From Alphaproteobacteria bacterium (GTDB taxonomy: Bacteria; Pseudomonadota; Alphaproteobacteria; Micropepsales; Micropepsaceae), in the NCBI GenBank assembly GCA_947467345.1, contig CANIHD010000003.1:62001-126000 (forward strand): a DNA stretch of 64,000 bases, read 5' to 3'. The notes under the pieces are model-generated. The model was not told where the DNA came from. It worked only from the letters and a program-made list of their open reading frames with translations, and made no database searches. Positions 16,968 through 26,047 of this stretch are shown piece by piece; the stretch's first letter is position 1; the number at the start of each line of letters is the position of its first letter. A program made the translations under genes and the position numbers.

Positions 16968-19904
16968 CTATTTCGCGTATCGCATCGTGATGAACGCGTT
17001 GACATCGGCAGCAGGCAACGGCGCGGAAAATAGATAGCCTTGCCCCAATTCGCAGCCCAGCGCGGCAAGACGCTCGGCCTGCTCTTTGGTCTCCACGCCT
17101 TCGGCGACCACTTCGAGCCCAAGCTCGTGCGCGAGCCCAATCATGGACGTGATCATGGCGTCGCCATCTTTCGCGCTGCGCGACAGAAAACTCTTATCGA
17201 TTTTGACGCAGGTGAATGGAAAACGACGAAGGTGACTGAGCGAGGAATGGCAGGTCCCGAAATCGTCGACCGCCAAACCGACGCCCATATCTTTCAGCCG
17301 CGTTAGCCGCGATTCCGCCGCGGCGGAATCGGCCATAACGGCGCTTTCGGTAATTTCGAGACGAAGCGTGCCGCGCGGGAACGTCGCCTTCTTCAGCAAT
17401 TTCTCCAACTCTTTGGCAAAGGCGTCGTCGGCAATCTGCCGCCAAGCAACATTGACGCTGACGAAGAGCGGCGGTGTGAGCGGAAAATAACGCTGCCAGC
17501 GCTTGAGTTCCGTTGCTGCATTCTTCAACGCAAGCTGGCCAAGGGTAATGATAAGTCCGGTGCGTTCGGCGTGCTCCACAAAACGCTCCGGTTCGATCAA
17601 ACCACGCTCCGGATGCGCCCAACGCAGCAGCGCCTCAAAGCCTGCAACGCTGCCGTCCTTCAGGCGAATGATCGGCTGGTAGTGGAGTAGAATCTCGCCG
17701 CGCTCGAGCGCCTGGCGAAGATCGGCTTCCAGCGCGACGGGATCGACTTGCCCGGCCGATGAAATTTCACGCGAGTAAATTTGCGCGCGCGCCCCGCCGC
17801 CGCGTTTCGCGGCGACCATCGCGCGCTCGGCCTGCGCCAATAGATCCGGGCCGTCTGTCGCGCCAACGCCTGCCGCCACGCCAACGCTGACGGGCAAATA
17901 AATATCGCGCCCCGCCACCGGGAATGGCCGGCTCATCGCGCGAACAATAGCTTGTCCCAACGCCTTCATGTCGGCGCCAGGTTCCAAGACCAGCACGAAG
18001 CTGTCGCCGCCGATGCGATAGATCATCGCGCGCGGCAGACCTTGCGTCAGGCGCTGCGCTACGGCCTTCAACAGTGCATCGCTGCGATCAGGGCCGAGAC
18101 TGGCATTGACGGATTTGAAGCGATCGAGGTCAAGGATCGCGACCACCACATCGCGAAGGCGCGCCCCCGCAGAATCCAAATATTCCGACAAGGCCGTGCG
18201 CGAGCCCACGCCTGTGAGCGCGTCGCTGCGCGAAGACGGCGGAACGTCGGTGGTCTTGCGCGTGGTGATGTCGGCGATGAGGCCGAGGCAACGTTCGGAA
18301 TTGTGCCCCTTCCCTCGCATCGTCGCGCGCAGTTCGTACCAGCCGAGGCGCCCGCCCGGTCCTTTCGCGCGAAACTCAAGACGGAACGCTATCCCCGCCT
18401 GCCGGCGATAGGTTGCGATGGCGCGTTCATAGGTAGCGCGGTCGTCGGGATGAATACGTTGCAGCAGCGCATTGGCGTTCAATTCGGTGATGCCATCCGG
18501 TAGTCCCAGAATACCGGCCCCCTCCGGCGACAGCGACAACAGGCCGGAATTCAAATCGAGATCAAATATGCCTTGATGCGCGGCGGCGACGGCCGCGTGC
18601 TCGCGCGTTTCCGCCAACACTTCGTCGGTGGTTTCTTCCTGAATGTCGTCTTCGCCATGCGCCTGGCGCATAGCGCGAAGCCGCGCAACGCTCGGCTCTG
18701 CCGCCGCCGAAGCTGCCGCCATCGCCACCAATATGGCGCCGACCGAGGAAAACCCGGCAATGGCCGCGGGCGCCACGAGATTGATGCCGAATAACCCAAG
18801 GGCGCGAAATGAGGCCACTGCCGTGATTAGCGCGAAAATCGTGGCGGCCGGCGCAAGGCGCCGCGCCGCGGCCACGCCCAAGCGCCCGCAATGCGCGAGG
18901 TATCCTGAAGCTCCCGCAGCGCCGACCACAGCGAGAAAGCGCAGGAACAATCCAATTCCCGGCACACCGAAGAAGGATGCAAAGCCCAGAACCACGATGA
19001 TGATGGCGGCGCGGTCCGCCCACAGGCGCGCCCAGGAACGGAATGCTTCATAGGGCGCGACGTGGTCGATCAGGCGGACGCCTGATGCGATGACAAGCGA
19101 GAGCGCCAAGGAAAATAGCGCATAGGGCCCGCCGATGGCCGTCAGCCACGTATCATCGAAAACGCGCGCCGAAACGAGATCGGCGAATAGCAGCGATGCC
19201 GCCAGAAACGCAGCCCATTTCGCAAACGGACGGCGGCCAAGCACGGCGACACCGGCCGCAAAAGCCAGCGCTCCAGTGAAGAGTCCCGCAACCATTCCCG
19301 AAAGAACCGCGCTGCGGCTGTTATGTGCGATCAGTGCGGATTCCGTCCAAGCCAGAACTTCGGGATGGGCCGATGCACCGGCAAATTGCAGCGCCAAGGT
19401 CGAACGGTGAGCCGCCGGAATGACAATGCGAAAGGCGTTTTCACCAAAGGCGGTGGCGCGTTCTACGACCAGCTCGGGGTCAGATGCCGCCACCTCGCGC
19501 AAAACGGGCCGCGTCTGCAGAGGCACGAAGGCCACACCTGCCGCCGGCGACTCCGCCGCAACCAGCACACGCGCAATGGGACGCGGCGAACGATTCTCAA
19601 CCGTGAGCGTGAACCAAGCACCGCCCGCCTCTTGAGGATCGCTGACACGGCCGTCGGAAAGTACGGAACCGAGAGTGATCACCGCGGCCGGCGCCGAAAG
19701 ATCGGCCGCCGGGAATCCGGCCACCTGTGATTCAGATTGCAAGGCGGGCTGCGCGTCATCGGCCGCCATGGCGGCGGGAACGCTCAAAGAAACGCAGGCT
19801 GCAAACGTCGCCAGCAAAATGCCGGCGGCAAAGCGCCGCCGCAAAAAAAGAAACGCGGAGCCGATCACGCCGGAACGCAATGTTTGCGGGTGAAACAATT
19901 TCAC
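16968..19904 (-). CDS. Membrane-bound PAS-GGDEF-EAL c-di-GMP protein with degenerate GGDEF
   Basis: The product has 978 residues. A signal-like segment lies near residues 25-48, a periplasmic domain near 50-195, several membrane helices near 200-400 (7TM-DISM-like layout), PAS near 440-548, GGDEF near 560-710 and EAL near 720-975. The GGDEF motif reads GGDSF (632-636), so the glutamate is lost and cyclase activity is doubtful. The EAL domain keeps FEALLRW, the ITES glutamate, DDFG (then TC instead of TG), KIDKSF and AEGVET, so phosphodiesterase activity is likely. The start is GTG at 19904, 3 bases after the acetyltransferase stop, suggesting coupling. Confidence 0.92.
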   Translation of the reverse strand: MKLFHPQTLRSGVIGSAFLFLRRRFAAGILLATFAACVSLSVPAAMAADDAQPALQSESQVAGFPAADLSAPAAVITLGSVLSDGRVSDPQEAGGAWFTLTVENRSPRPIARVLVAAESPAAGVAFVPLQTRPVLREVAASDPELVVERATAFGENAFRIVIPAAHRSTLALQFAGASAHPEVLAWTESALIAHNSRSAVLSGMVAGLFTGALAFAAGVAVLGRRPFAKWAAFLAASLLFADLVSARVFDDTWLTAIGGPYALFSLALSLVIASGVRLIDHVAPYEAFRSWARLWADRAAIIIVVLGFASFFGVPGIGLFLRFLAVVGAAGASGYLAHCGRLGVAAARRLAPAATIFALITAVASFRALGLFGINLVAPAAIAGFSSVGAILVAMAAASAAAEPSVARLRAMRQAHGEDDIQEETTDEVLAETREHAAVAAAHQGIFDLDLNSGLLSLSPEGAGILGLPDGITELNANALLQRIHPDDRATYERAIATYRRQAGIAFRLEFRAKGPGGRLGWYELRATMRGKGHNSERCLGLIADITTRKTTDVPPSSRSDALTGVGSRTALSEYLDSAGARLRDVVVAILDLDRFKSVNASLGPDRSDALLKAVAQRLTQGLPRAMIYRIGGDSFVLVLEPGADMKALGQAIVRAMSRPFPVAGRDIYLPVSVGVAAGVGATDGPDLLAQAERAMVAAKRGGGARAQIYSREISSAGQVDPVALEADLRQALERGEILLHYQPIIRLKDGSVAGFEALLRWAHPERGLIEPERFVEHAERTGLIITLGQLALKNAATELKRWQRYFPLTPPLFVSVNVAWRQIADDAFAKELEKLLKKATFPRGTLRLEITESAVMADSAAAESRLTRLKDMGVGLAVDDFGTCHSSLSHLRRFPFTCVKIDKSFLSRSAKDGDAMITSMIGLAHELGLEVVAEGVETKEQAERLAALGCELGQGYLFSAPLPAADVNAFITMRYAK

Positions 19905-19907
19905 ATC

Positions 19908-20495
19908 TCAGCCCACAAGGTCGCTTTCCAGCATTGCGTATAGGACATGGTCACGCCATTCCCCATTGATCTGAAGGTAGCTGCGCGCGTGACCTTCTTC
20001 CCGAAACCCGGCCCGCTGCAACAGACGGCGAGACGGTTCGTTTCCCGGAATGCACGCCGCTTCCAACCTATGCAAGCCCAGCGTGCCAAAAGCGAAGGGA
20101 ATAACGGCCCGAAGCCCGGCCGACATATACCCTCGTTGCGCATGCGCCTGGCCGATCCAATAGCCGAGGCTGGCCGATTGGCAGACGCCACGACGCACGC
20201 TGGAAAGCGTGCAACCGCCGAGCAGCATGTCATCGGATTGGCGAATGAGCAAAAACGGATAGGCGGTGTCGCCGCGTATCTCGCCCTGGTTGCGACGCAA
20301 CCTTCGCCGGAAGGCGCCATGCGAAAGCTCATCCTCCGGCCAAGACGGTTCCCAAGGTGTTAGAAAATCACGGCTGTCGCCGCGCAAAGCCGACCATGCC
20401 TTGCGGTCGCTATAGCGCGGATAGCGCAAATATACGCCCTCGCCCTTCAGCAGGGGTTCGCGGCCACCCGGGAAAATCATGCCGCGCATGAACAT
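19908..20495 (-). CDS. GNAT acetyltransferase, RimJ/RimL-like
   Basis: The product has 195 residues with the GNAT fold. Recognisable are the start GVYLRYPRYSDRKAWSALR, the central LGYWIGQAHAQRGYMSAGLR acetyl-CoA loop and NEPSRRLLQRAGFREEGHAR. This subfamily acetylates N-terminal amino groups, of ribosomal proteins or other substrates; which one cannot be told. In-frame ATG codons at 20495, 20489 and 20480 are all possible starts. It precedes the c-di-GMP protein gene by 3 bases and lies 129 bases after the M16 peptidase gene. Confidence 0.9.
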   Translation of the reverse strand: MFMRGMIFPGGREPLLKGEGVYLRYPRYSDRKAWSALRGDSRDFLTPWEPSWPEDELSHGAFRRRLRRNQGEIRGDTAYPFLLIRQSDDMLLGGCTLSSVRRGVCQSASLGYWIGQAHAQRGYMSAGLRAVIPFAFGTLGLHRLEAACIPGNEPSRRLLQRAGFREEGHARSYLQINGEWRDHVLYAMLESDLVG

Positions 20496-20624
20496 GCCGA
20501 AACTCCGACTGAGGTTCAGGCGGCAAGAGAAACTCCCGGCGCCGTGGAAAATTCGTCCCGATCATCGCGAGAAACATGCCCAGAGTTCAACCTCTGGTAT
20601 GGGCCAAATATATACGGGAGAGGA

Positions 20625-21899
20625 TTAGGCCGTTCCCAATGCCCGGCCGAAGCGCGCCGCGAAGCGGTCGCGCCCTTCCAGGCGTTTGATCGGCCCCACC
20701 GCCGCGATGGCCGGTTCGCCGCGCGCGCAGACCCGCGCCGCGAAACGCCGCAAGGCTGCGGCATCAATGGAGTGCAGCTTGGCTAAAATTTCTTCGACCG
20801 AGAGCACGCGACCGAAGGTGTATAGATGGCTCGCGATCTGCTCGCAGCGCGAGTGCGGGCTCTCTAACCCCATCAGCAACGATGCCTTGAGCTGCGCCTT
20901 GGCGCGCGAGGTTTCTTCTTCCGTCGCATTGGCCGCCAGCGAGGCCATTTCACCGGCAATGATTGGCGCCAATTCGCCAGCTTTGTCCTCTGCGGTTCCA
21001 GCATAGATGCCGATCATGCCGGTGTCGTTATAGGAATGCGAAAAAGCGTAGATGGCGTAACACAGCCCGCGCTTCTCACGCGCCTCTTGGAAGAGGCGCG
21101 ACGACATTCCGCCGCCAAGCGCTGTGGCATAGACCTGTGAAAGGATGGCGTCTTCGTCGGCGCTCGCAACGCCCGGAAAGGCGAAGGTGAGATGCGCCTG
21201 TTCCAGATCGTCATCGCCCCGAACATCGCCGCCTTTGAAAATCGCCGGTTGTGCGATCAGCTTCTTGCCGCTCGGCAGAGTAGAGAAAAGCCGCTCGGCG
21301 GTATCGACCAGATGCGCATGCTCCACCGCGCCAGATCCGATCAGCATCATCGCATCGGCGTGATAGTTCGCGGCCATATAGGTTTTCAGATCGTTGCGTC
21401 CGAAGGCGCGAACCGTCGCCTCGGTGCCTAAAATCGACCAACCCATGGGCTGATCGGGATAGCAGGCGGCTTGCAGATAATCGAAGACGAGATCGTCGGG
21501 CGTGTCGCGCGCCTGGCCGATTTCCTGAACGATCACGTCGCGCTCGCGCTCGACTTCGGCGGGATCGAACGCGGGACGCACCAAAATATCGGAGAGAATA
21601 TCGAGCGCCAGCGGCAGATCGTCTTTCAAGATACGAGCGTGAAAGGCGGTCTGCTCGCGGCTGGTATAGGCGTTAAGATCGGCGCCCACCGCTTCCATCT
21701 CGGTCGCGATATCCTTCGCGGAGCGGCTCTCGGTTCCCTTGAACGCCATGTGTTCGAGCATGTGTGAAAGCCCCATTTCTCGGGACGTTTCATTGCGCGC
21801 GCCACAATTGACCCAAACGCCGACTGCCGCACTTTCGAGATGCGGCATCGGGTCCGTGGCAACGATCAATCCGCTCGGCAATCGGGTAATTTCGATCAC
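20625..21899 (-). CDS. M16 zinc peptidase, mitochondrial-processing-peptidase-like
   Basis: The product has 424 residues. The inverted zinc motif HxxEH is HMLEH at residues 46-50, and the third ligand is Glu126 in DVIVQEIGQA. Both M16 halves (about 1-210 and 215-420) are present. Members of this group degrade or process short peptides in the cytoplasm or periplasm; no signal peptide is seen. The ATG overlaps the thrC stop as ATGA. A thrC-M16 peptidase-GNAT order is common in alphaproteobacteria. Confidence 0.95.
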   Translation of the reverse strand: MIEITRLPSGLIVATDPMPHLESAAVGVWVNCGARNETSREMGLSHMLEHMAFKGTESRSAKDIATEMEAVGADLNAYTSREQTAFHARILKDDLPLALDILSDILVRPAFDPAEVERERDVIVQEIGQARDTPDDLVFDYLQAACYPDQPMGWSILGTEATVRAFGRNDLKTYMAANYHADAMMLIGSGAVEHAHLVDTAERLFSTLPSGKKLIAQPAIFKGGDVRGDDDLEQAHLTFAFPGVASADEDAILSQVYATALGGGMSSRLFQEAREKRGLCYAIYAFSHSYNDTGMIGIYAGTAEDKAGELAPIIAGEMASLAANATEEETSRAKAQLKASLLMGLESPHSRCEQIASHLYTFGRVLSVEEILAKLHSIDAAALRRFAARVCARGEPAIAAVGPIKRLEGRDRFAARFGRALGTA

Positions 21900-23296
21900 G
21901 CTTTGGCTCCTCGCCGTTTCACAAATTCGCGCACGGCGTCGATGTCATTGGGCAGTATGGTGCAACGCTCCTCGCCTTCCATAAGCTTGGCGAGGTGGAC
22001 CGGCAGAACCGGGTCCGAGCCTGTGGCGCGGCGAACCGCATCGGGGAATTTGGCCGGATGGGCGGTGGCGAGAATAACCACGGGGCCGCGGCTGTTCTTC
22101 TCCACGCGCCATGCCGCCGCGGCGGCAACGCCGGTGTGCGGGTCGATGACGAGACCGGTTTCATCATGCACGCGCTTCATAGCGGCAATGGTTTCGTCGT
22201 CGCTCACGGATTCCGCAACGTAACGTATGCGCAGCGAATCCTGGATTTGTGTCGGAATATCCAACCGCTTGGTCGATGCGAAATTCTCCATCTCGCTCTT
22301 CGTCCATTCGGCGTCGCGTCCCGAAGACTCGAACAATGCGCGTTCGAAATTCGACGCAACTTGAATATCCATCGACGGGCTGAGCGTTGCATGCGCGGCA
22401 CCGGCAACATAAACGCCGTTGTTGAGCGCGCGCGCCATGATGTCGTTCTCATTGGTGGCAACGACAAGGCGCTCGATCGGCAGACGCATGCGCCATGCAG
22501 CTTCACCGGCAAACACATCGCCGAAATTGCCGGTGGGCACGACAAACGTTGCGGCGCGGCCATAGCCGCCGCCAAGCGCCGCGGACGCGGTAAAGTAATA
22601 GACGCATTGCGCGATGATGCGCGCGAAATTGATGGAGTTCACCGCCGTCAGGCTGACGGATTCGGCGAACGCCGTGTCCGCGAACAATGCCTTCACGATG
22701 GCTTGCGTTTCGTCAAACGTACCTTCCACCGCAACATTGTGAATATTGCTGTCGAGGACTGTCGTCATCTGACGGCGCTGCACCTCGGAAACGCGTCCCT
22801 TCGGATGCAACACAACGACATCGACATTGGGTTGGCCCTTCAACGCGTGAATCGCGGCAGAACCGGTGTCACCCGATGTCGCGACAATCACCGTCGCGCG
22901 GCGATTTTGTTTGTGAAGTGCGCGCGCGAAGAGGCGACCGAGAAGCTGCATCGCCACGTCTTTGAAGGCGAGCGTCGGTCCATGGAAAAGTTCGAGCAAA
23001 TATCTGTTCGGTCCGATCTGAACGAGGGGAACGACCGCCGGATGCCGAAACGAGGCATAGGCGGCGTTCACGTCCTCGCGGAACTCCTCATCGCTGAAGG
23101 CGCCGCCGAGAAACGGCCGGATGACCTTAAACGCGACCTCGGCATAAGAGAGGTTCGCCATGTCTTTGAGGTCCAGCGGCTTGAACAGCGGCCATTCTTC
23201 CGGGAGGTACAACCCTCCGTCCGGGGCGGGCCCTCCCAAAAGAACCTCGGCGAAATCGGCCGGGCTGGAGACGCCCCGCGTGCTGACATAGTGCAT
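21896..23296 (-). CDS. thrC: Threonine synthase
   Basis: A full-length product of 466 residues. The PLP lysine is Lys112 in HGPTLAFKDVAMQ. VIVATSGDTGSAAIHALKG and VVPTGNFGDVFAG are further signature blocks. It converts O-phosphohomoserine to threonine, completing the pathway with thrB (13059-14018). Its ATG overlaps the SURF1 stop as TAATG, and its own stop overlaps the M16 peptidase start as ATGA, so it is embedded in the oxidase cluster transcript. Confidence 0.96.
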   Translation of the reverse strand: MHYVSTRGVSSPADFAEVLLGGPAPDGGLYLPEEWPLFKPLDLKDMANLSYAEVAFKVIRPFLGGAFSDEEFREDVNAAYASFRHPAVVPLVQIGPNRYLLELFHGPTLAFKDVAMQLLGRLFARALHKQNRRATVIVATSGDTGSAAIHALKGQPNVDVVVLHPKGRVSEVQRRQMTTVLDSNIHNVAVEGTFDETQAIVKALFADTAFAESVSLTAVNSINFARIIAQCVYYFTASAALGGGYGRAATFVVPTGNFGDVFAGEAAWRMRLPIERLVVATNENDIMARALNNGVYVAGAAHATLSPSMDIQVASNFERALFESSGRDAEWTKSEMENFASTKRLDIPTQIQDSLRIRYVAESVSDDETIAAMKRVHDETGLVIDPHTGVAAAAAWRVEKNSRGPVVILATAHPAKFPDAVRRATGSDPVLPVHLAKLMEGEERCTILPNDIDAVREFVKRRGAKA

Positions 23297-24012
23297 TATC
23301 GAAACCTGAGGCGCTGCTTGCTGTGGTGGTAGATCAGATAGACCGCCACGAGGGTCAAGGCGAGCCCGAACCAGGTCCAGGCATAGGACAGATGATTATT
23401 CGGGAAGGCCACCATGGTCTGGCCGCCCAAAGGCAACCCGCCCGGATTGGGCGTGGCATCGGCATCGATAAGCACAGGCGCGATAGTTGAAATCCCAAGC
23501 GCGGCAGATATTTGGGCGGCGTCCCTCACAAACCAGACTCGGTGCGCCCGGTCGGGCTCCGGTATAAACATGCCGCCATGCTGACCGGCGCGAAGCATAC
23601 CCATCAAGCTTGTTTCCCCCGCGATCTGCCCCTCTGCCCGCGAATTAGGGTCTTGTCGGTCAGCAGGGACGAAGCCCCGATCGACCAGCACCACCGTTCC
23701 GTCGGCCTGTTCGAGGGGCGTGATCACATGAGCGCCTGGTTGCCCATCTGGCCCCGTGGTGAAGAGGTAGGCCTCCTTGTCGTGAAGGAAATGCCCCTCT
23801 ACCCGGACAATCCGGTACTCGGCGTCTTCGGGCGAAAACTTGAGTGCGTCCGCCAGCGGCATGGGCGCGGCATGCACCCGCGCTTCCACAGCGGCGACAA
23901 GACCGTTCTTCCATTCGAGGCGCTGTAATTGCCAGACGCCGAGAGCGGTCATCAACGCCACGGCGGGGAGGACGATCAATGTGGGAACCAGCAGTGGTTG
24001 AAAGCGGATCAT
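23296..24012 (-). CDS. SURF1 family cytochrome oxidase assembly protein
   Basis: The product has 238 residues from the ATG at 24012 (MIRFQPLLVP). It has the SURF1 layout: an N-terminal membrane helix, the GVWQLQRLEWKNGL motif, a periplasmic domain with VLVDRGFVP and a C-terminal helix near HLSYAWTWFGLAL. Surf1 helps insert haem a into subunit I of the aa3 oxidase encoded upstream. The frame is open upstream to 24450 and merges with DUF983, but this is explained by a one-base shift at 24082-24086. AAAGAG lies just before the chosen ATG. Confidence 0.9.
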   Translation of the reverse strand: MIRFQPLLVPTLIVLPAVALMTALGVWQLQRLEWKNGLVAAVEARVHAAPMPLADALKFSPEDAEYRIVRVEGHFLHDKEAYLFTTGPDGQPGAHVITPLEQADGTVVLVDRGFVPADRQDPNSRAEGQIAGETSLMGMLRAGQHGGMFIPEPDRAHRVWFVRDAAQISAALGISTIAPVLIDADATPNPGGLPLGGQTMVAFPNNHLSYAWTWFGLALTLVAVYLIYHHSKQRLRFR

Positions 24013-24026
24013 GCTCTTTGTCCGAC

Positions 24027-24384
24027 CTAATCGGCTTTGTGCTTGTACTGCATGATCATCAGCCAAGATTTGAGCGGCCGTAAAAATACCAAGAGAGAGA
24101 ATGAGAACCGCAGGCAGCCAGATAGCGGCTTGCACCCAATAAGGCGGTTGATACGCCACCTCAGCCAGCAATGCTCCGCCGGTGACAATTGCTCCCACGA
24201 TCAAAATGCCAAACACGGCCGCGCCGTCGCCGGCTTCAAGGCGGGTAAAATCAAGCCCGCACGCGGAGCAGGATTTCGCCGGCGTGAGATAGCCGGAAAA
24301 GAGTGGGCCGCGCCCGCAACGCGGACAGCGGCCCAGAATTATCGCTTTAACGAGGTCTAACTTCGCGAGTGGCTCGCCCGTCAA
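24027..24384 (-). CDS. DUF983 protein, apparently frameshifted near its 3' end
   Basis: The start is TTG at 24384, overlapping the coxC stop as TTGA. A zinc-ribbon CPRC ... CSAC is followed by two membrane helices, the DUF983 pattern. The reading frame then runs past the expected end into SURF1. Dropping one T from the five-T run (24082-24086) restores the typical ending [17 protein letters not shown] and a TAG at 24027, giving 118 residues. A base inserted in a homopolymer, as a true mutation or an assembly error, is the simplest reading. DUF983 genes usually sit between coxC and SURF1; their role is unknown. Confidence 0.8.
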
Positions 24385-25301
24385 TGGGCAGCCGCTGCGA
24401 CGGCTTCCCCCTGCCCCCAAACATAGATGCAAGCAAAGAGGAACAACCACACCACGTCGACGAAGTGCCAGTACCAGGCGGCGGCCTCAAAACCGAAATG
24501 CCGCTCCGGCGTGAAATGGCCTTTGAGCGCGCGGAACAAACACACGATCAAAAACAGCGTGCCGATGATGACATGCAGACCGTGAAAGCCCGTGGCCATG
24601 AAGAACGCGGAGCCATAGATCGCGCTCGTGTCGCCAACGCCTGCCGACAGATATTTGTGGGCTTCGTCGGTGAGCGGCGTCAGCGCGGCGCCGTTGAGGC
24701 CAAAGGTGAAGGCGGCATGCGTATATTCATAGGCCTGAACCGCGGTGAAGGTAAGGCCGAGCCCAATCGTCAGAAGCAGGCCGTTGATGGCCGATTTGCG
24801 ATCGCCGCTCAGGATGGCGTGATGGGCCCATGTCACAGTCGTGCCCGACGTCAGAAGGATCAGCGTGTTGATCAGCGGCAAATGCCAGGGATCGAAAGTG
24901 ATGATCCCATCGGGCGGAAAATGCGTGATGCCGATATCATGCGGGAAAAGCGCCGCGTTGAAGAAGGCCCAGAACCAGGCAAGGAAGAACATCACTTCCG
25001 AAGCGATGAAGAGAATCATGCCGTAGCGGAAGCCGAGCTTCACGACCGGCATGTGCTTGCCCTGCACAACGGATTCGTTCACCACGTCGCGCCACCAGCC
25101 GGCCATGGTGTAAAGCACCAGTACAAAGCCGACGAGGAAGACCCAAGGGTGCCCGGCTAGAGGCAGACCGAAGAAGTCGTAGTTCTCGTGCATCCAGAAC
25201 ACCGCGCCCAAGAACATGATGAGGGCGGCGACGGAGCCAACGACCGGCCACGGGCTGGGATCGACAAGGTGATAATCGTGATGGACTTCATCTTGAGACA
25301 T
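24381..25301 (-). CDS. coxC: Cytochrome c oxidase subunit III
   Basis: The product has 306 residues from the ATG at 25301 ([19 protein letters not shown]), which has AAAGG upstream; an extension to 25316 is open but lacks family sequence. Seven membrane helices are expected. Family blocks include [28 protein letters not shown] and [16 protein letters not shown]. It is part of the aa3-type oxidase with coxB and coxA. Its TGA stop overlaps the TTG start of DUF983. Confidence 0.95.
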   Translation of the reverse strand: MSQDEVHHDYHLVDPSPWPVVGSVAALIMFLGAVFWMHENYDFFGLPLAGHPWVFLVGFVLVLYTMAGWWRDVVNESVVQGKHMPVVKLGFRYGMILFIASEVMFFLAWFWAFFNAALFPHDIGITHFPPDGIITFDPWHLPLINTLILLTSGTTVTWAHHAILSGDRKSAINGLLLTIGLGLTFTAVQAYEYTHAAFTFGLNGAALTPLTDEAHKYLSAGVGDTSAIYGSAFFMATGFHGLHVIIGTLFLIVCLFRALKGHFTPERHFGFEAAAWYWHFVDVVWLFLFACIYVWGQGEAVAAAAH

Positions 25302-25312
25302 GGGTCTGCCTT

Positions 25313-25897
25313 TCAAAGCCTTTTGCCTGTCCGGCCGCTGCGCGGTTCAAGCGCGGAAGCCGTATCGCGGACTGCAGAACGGAAAAACGTATAAGAGAGT
25401 GTGATTTCATCGAGATCGCGCATTTCGCGGTCTTCGAGAATGGCGGGATCGACAAAAAACGACACCGGCATTTCGACGGTCGCACCGCCCGCCAGAAGCT
25501 GCTCGGTGAAACAGAAGCAAGCGACTTTGTTGAAGTAGCGGGCTGCGCGTTCCGGAACGATATTAAACGTGGCGTGGCCGGTTACTGGTTCGCTGTCACG
25601 GTTCTCCGCTTTGAAAAACGCCAAAAGGTTCTCGCCGATCTTCACTTTGACGGAGCGAACATCCGGCTGGAACGACCAGTTAAGAGCGGGATCGGTGTTG
25701 GCATCGAAGCGAATGGTGATGCTGCGTTCCGACATATGCGTCGAAGCCGTTTCGGCGCGTCGCGGCGTGCCAGCATAGCCGGTGACGCGGCAAAACATGT
25801 CGTAGAGCGGAACCGCGGCATAAGAGAGACCGACCATGCCCGCGACAATCGCGGCACAGGAGATCACAACGATCTTATTGGCGGAGAGGTTTTTCAT
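25313..25897 (-). CDS. ctaG: Cytochrome c oxidase assembly protein CtaG/Cox11
   Basis: A copper chaperone of 194 residues that delivers copper to the CuB site of subunit I. A single N-terminal membrane helix (about 8-30) is followed by a periplasmic beta domain. The copper motif CFCF is at residues 127-130. [16 protein letters not shown] is the family start block. It follows the CoxF-like gene by 4 bases and precedes coxC by 11. Confidence 0.96.
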   Translation of the reverse strand: MKNLSANKIVVISCAAIVAGMVGLSYAAVPLYDMFCRVTGYAGTPRRAETASTHMSERSITIRFDANTDPALNWSFQPDVRSVKVKIGENLLAFFKAENRDSEPVTGHATFNIVPERAARYFNKVACFCFTEQLLAGGATVEMPVSFFVDPAILEDREMRDLDEITLSYTFFRSAVRDTASALEPRSGRTGKRL

Positions 25898-25901
25898 GAC
25901 C

Positions 25902-26042
25902 TCAATGCCCCACCTGTTCGCCCAGACGAACGATCGTCATGACGAAAAAGAGAATGGCGAGAAATCCGAGAACCAATCCCAGCGCGAGATTGCGCGTACG
26001 CAGCGCACGCTGGGCTGCCGTCAGGTTTTTCTTGTCTGCCAT
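25902..26042 (-). CDS. CoxF-like small membrane protein
   Basis: A 46-residue protein, MADKKNLTAAQRALRTRN followed by one hydrophobic helix and the tail IVRLGEQVGH. Short proteins with a positively charged N-terminus and one helix, located between ctaB and ctaG, are a regular feature of alphaproteobacterial aa3 operons and are often named CoxF. It lies 5 bases after ctaB and 4 before ctaG, so it is co-translated. Its precise role in oxidase assembly is not established. It is easy to miss because of its size. Confidence 0.85.
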   Translation of the reverse strand: MADKKNLTAAQRALRTRNLALGLVLGFLAILFFVMTIVRLGEQVGH

Positions 26043-26047
26043 CGCGA

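Noticed and set aside
21995-23332. 445-codon plus-strand frame
   Set aside because: Antisense to thrC, with no recognisable domain and a composition typical of mirrored codon bias.
23296-24450. Genuine DUF983-SURF1 fusion protein
   Set aside because: A one-base change in a five-T run restores both proteins with their usual ends, and the linker has no similarity to either family.
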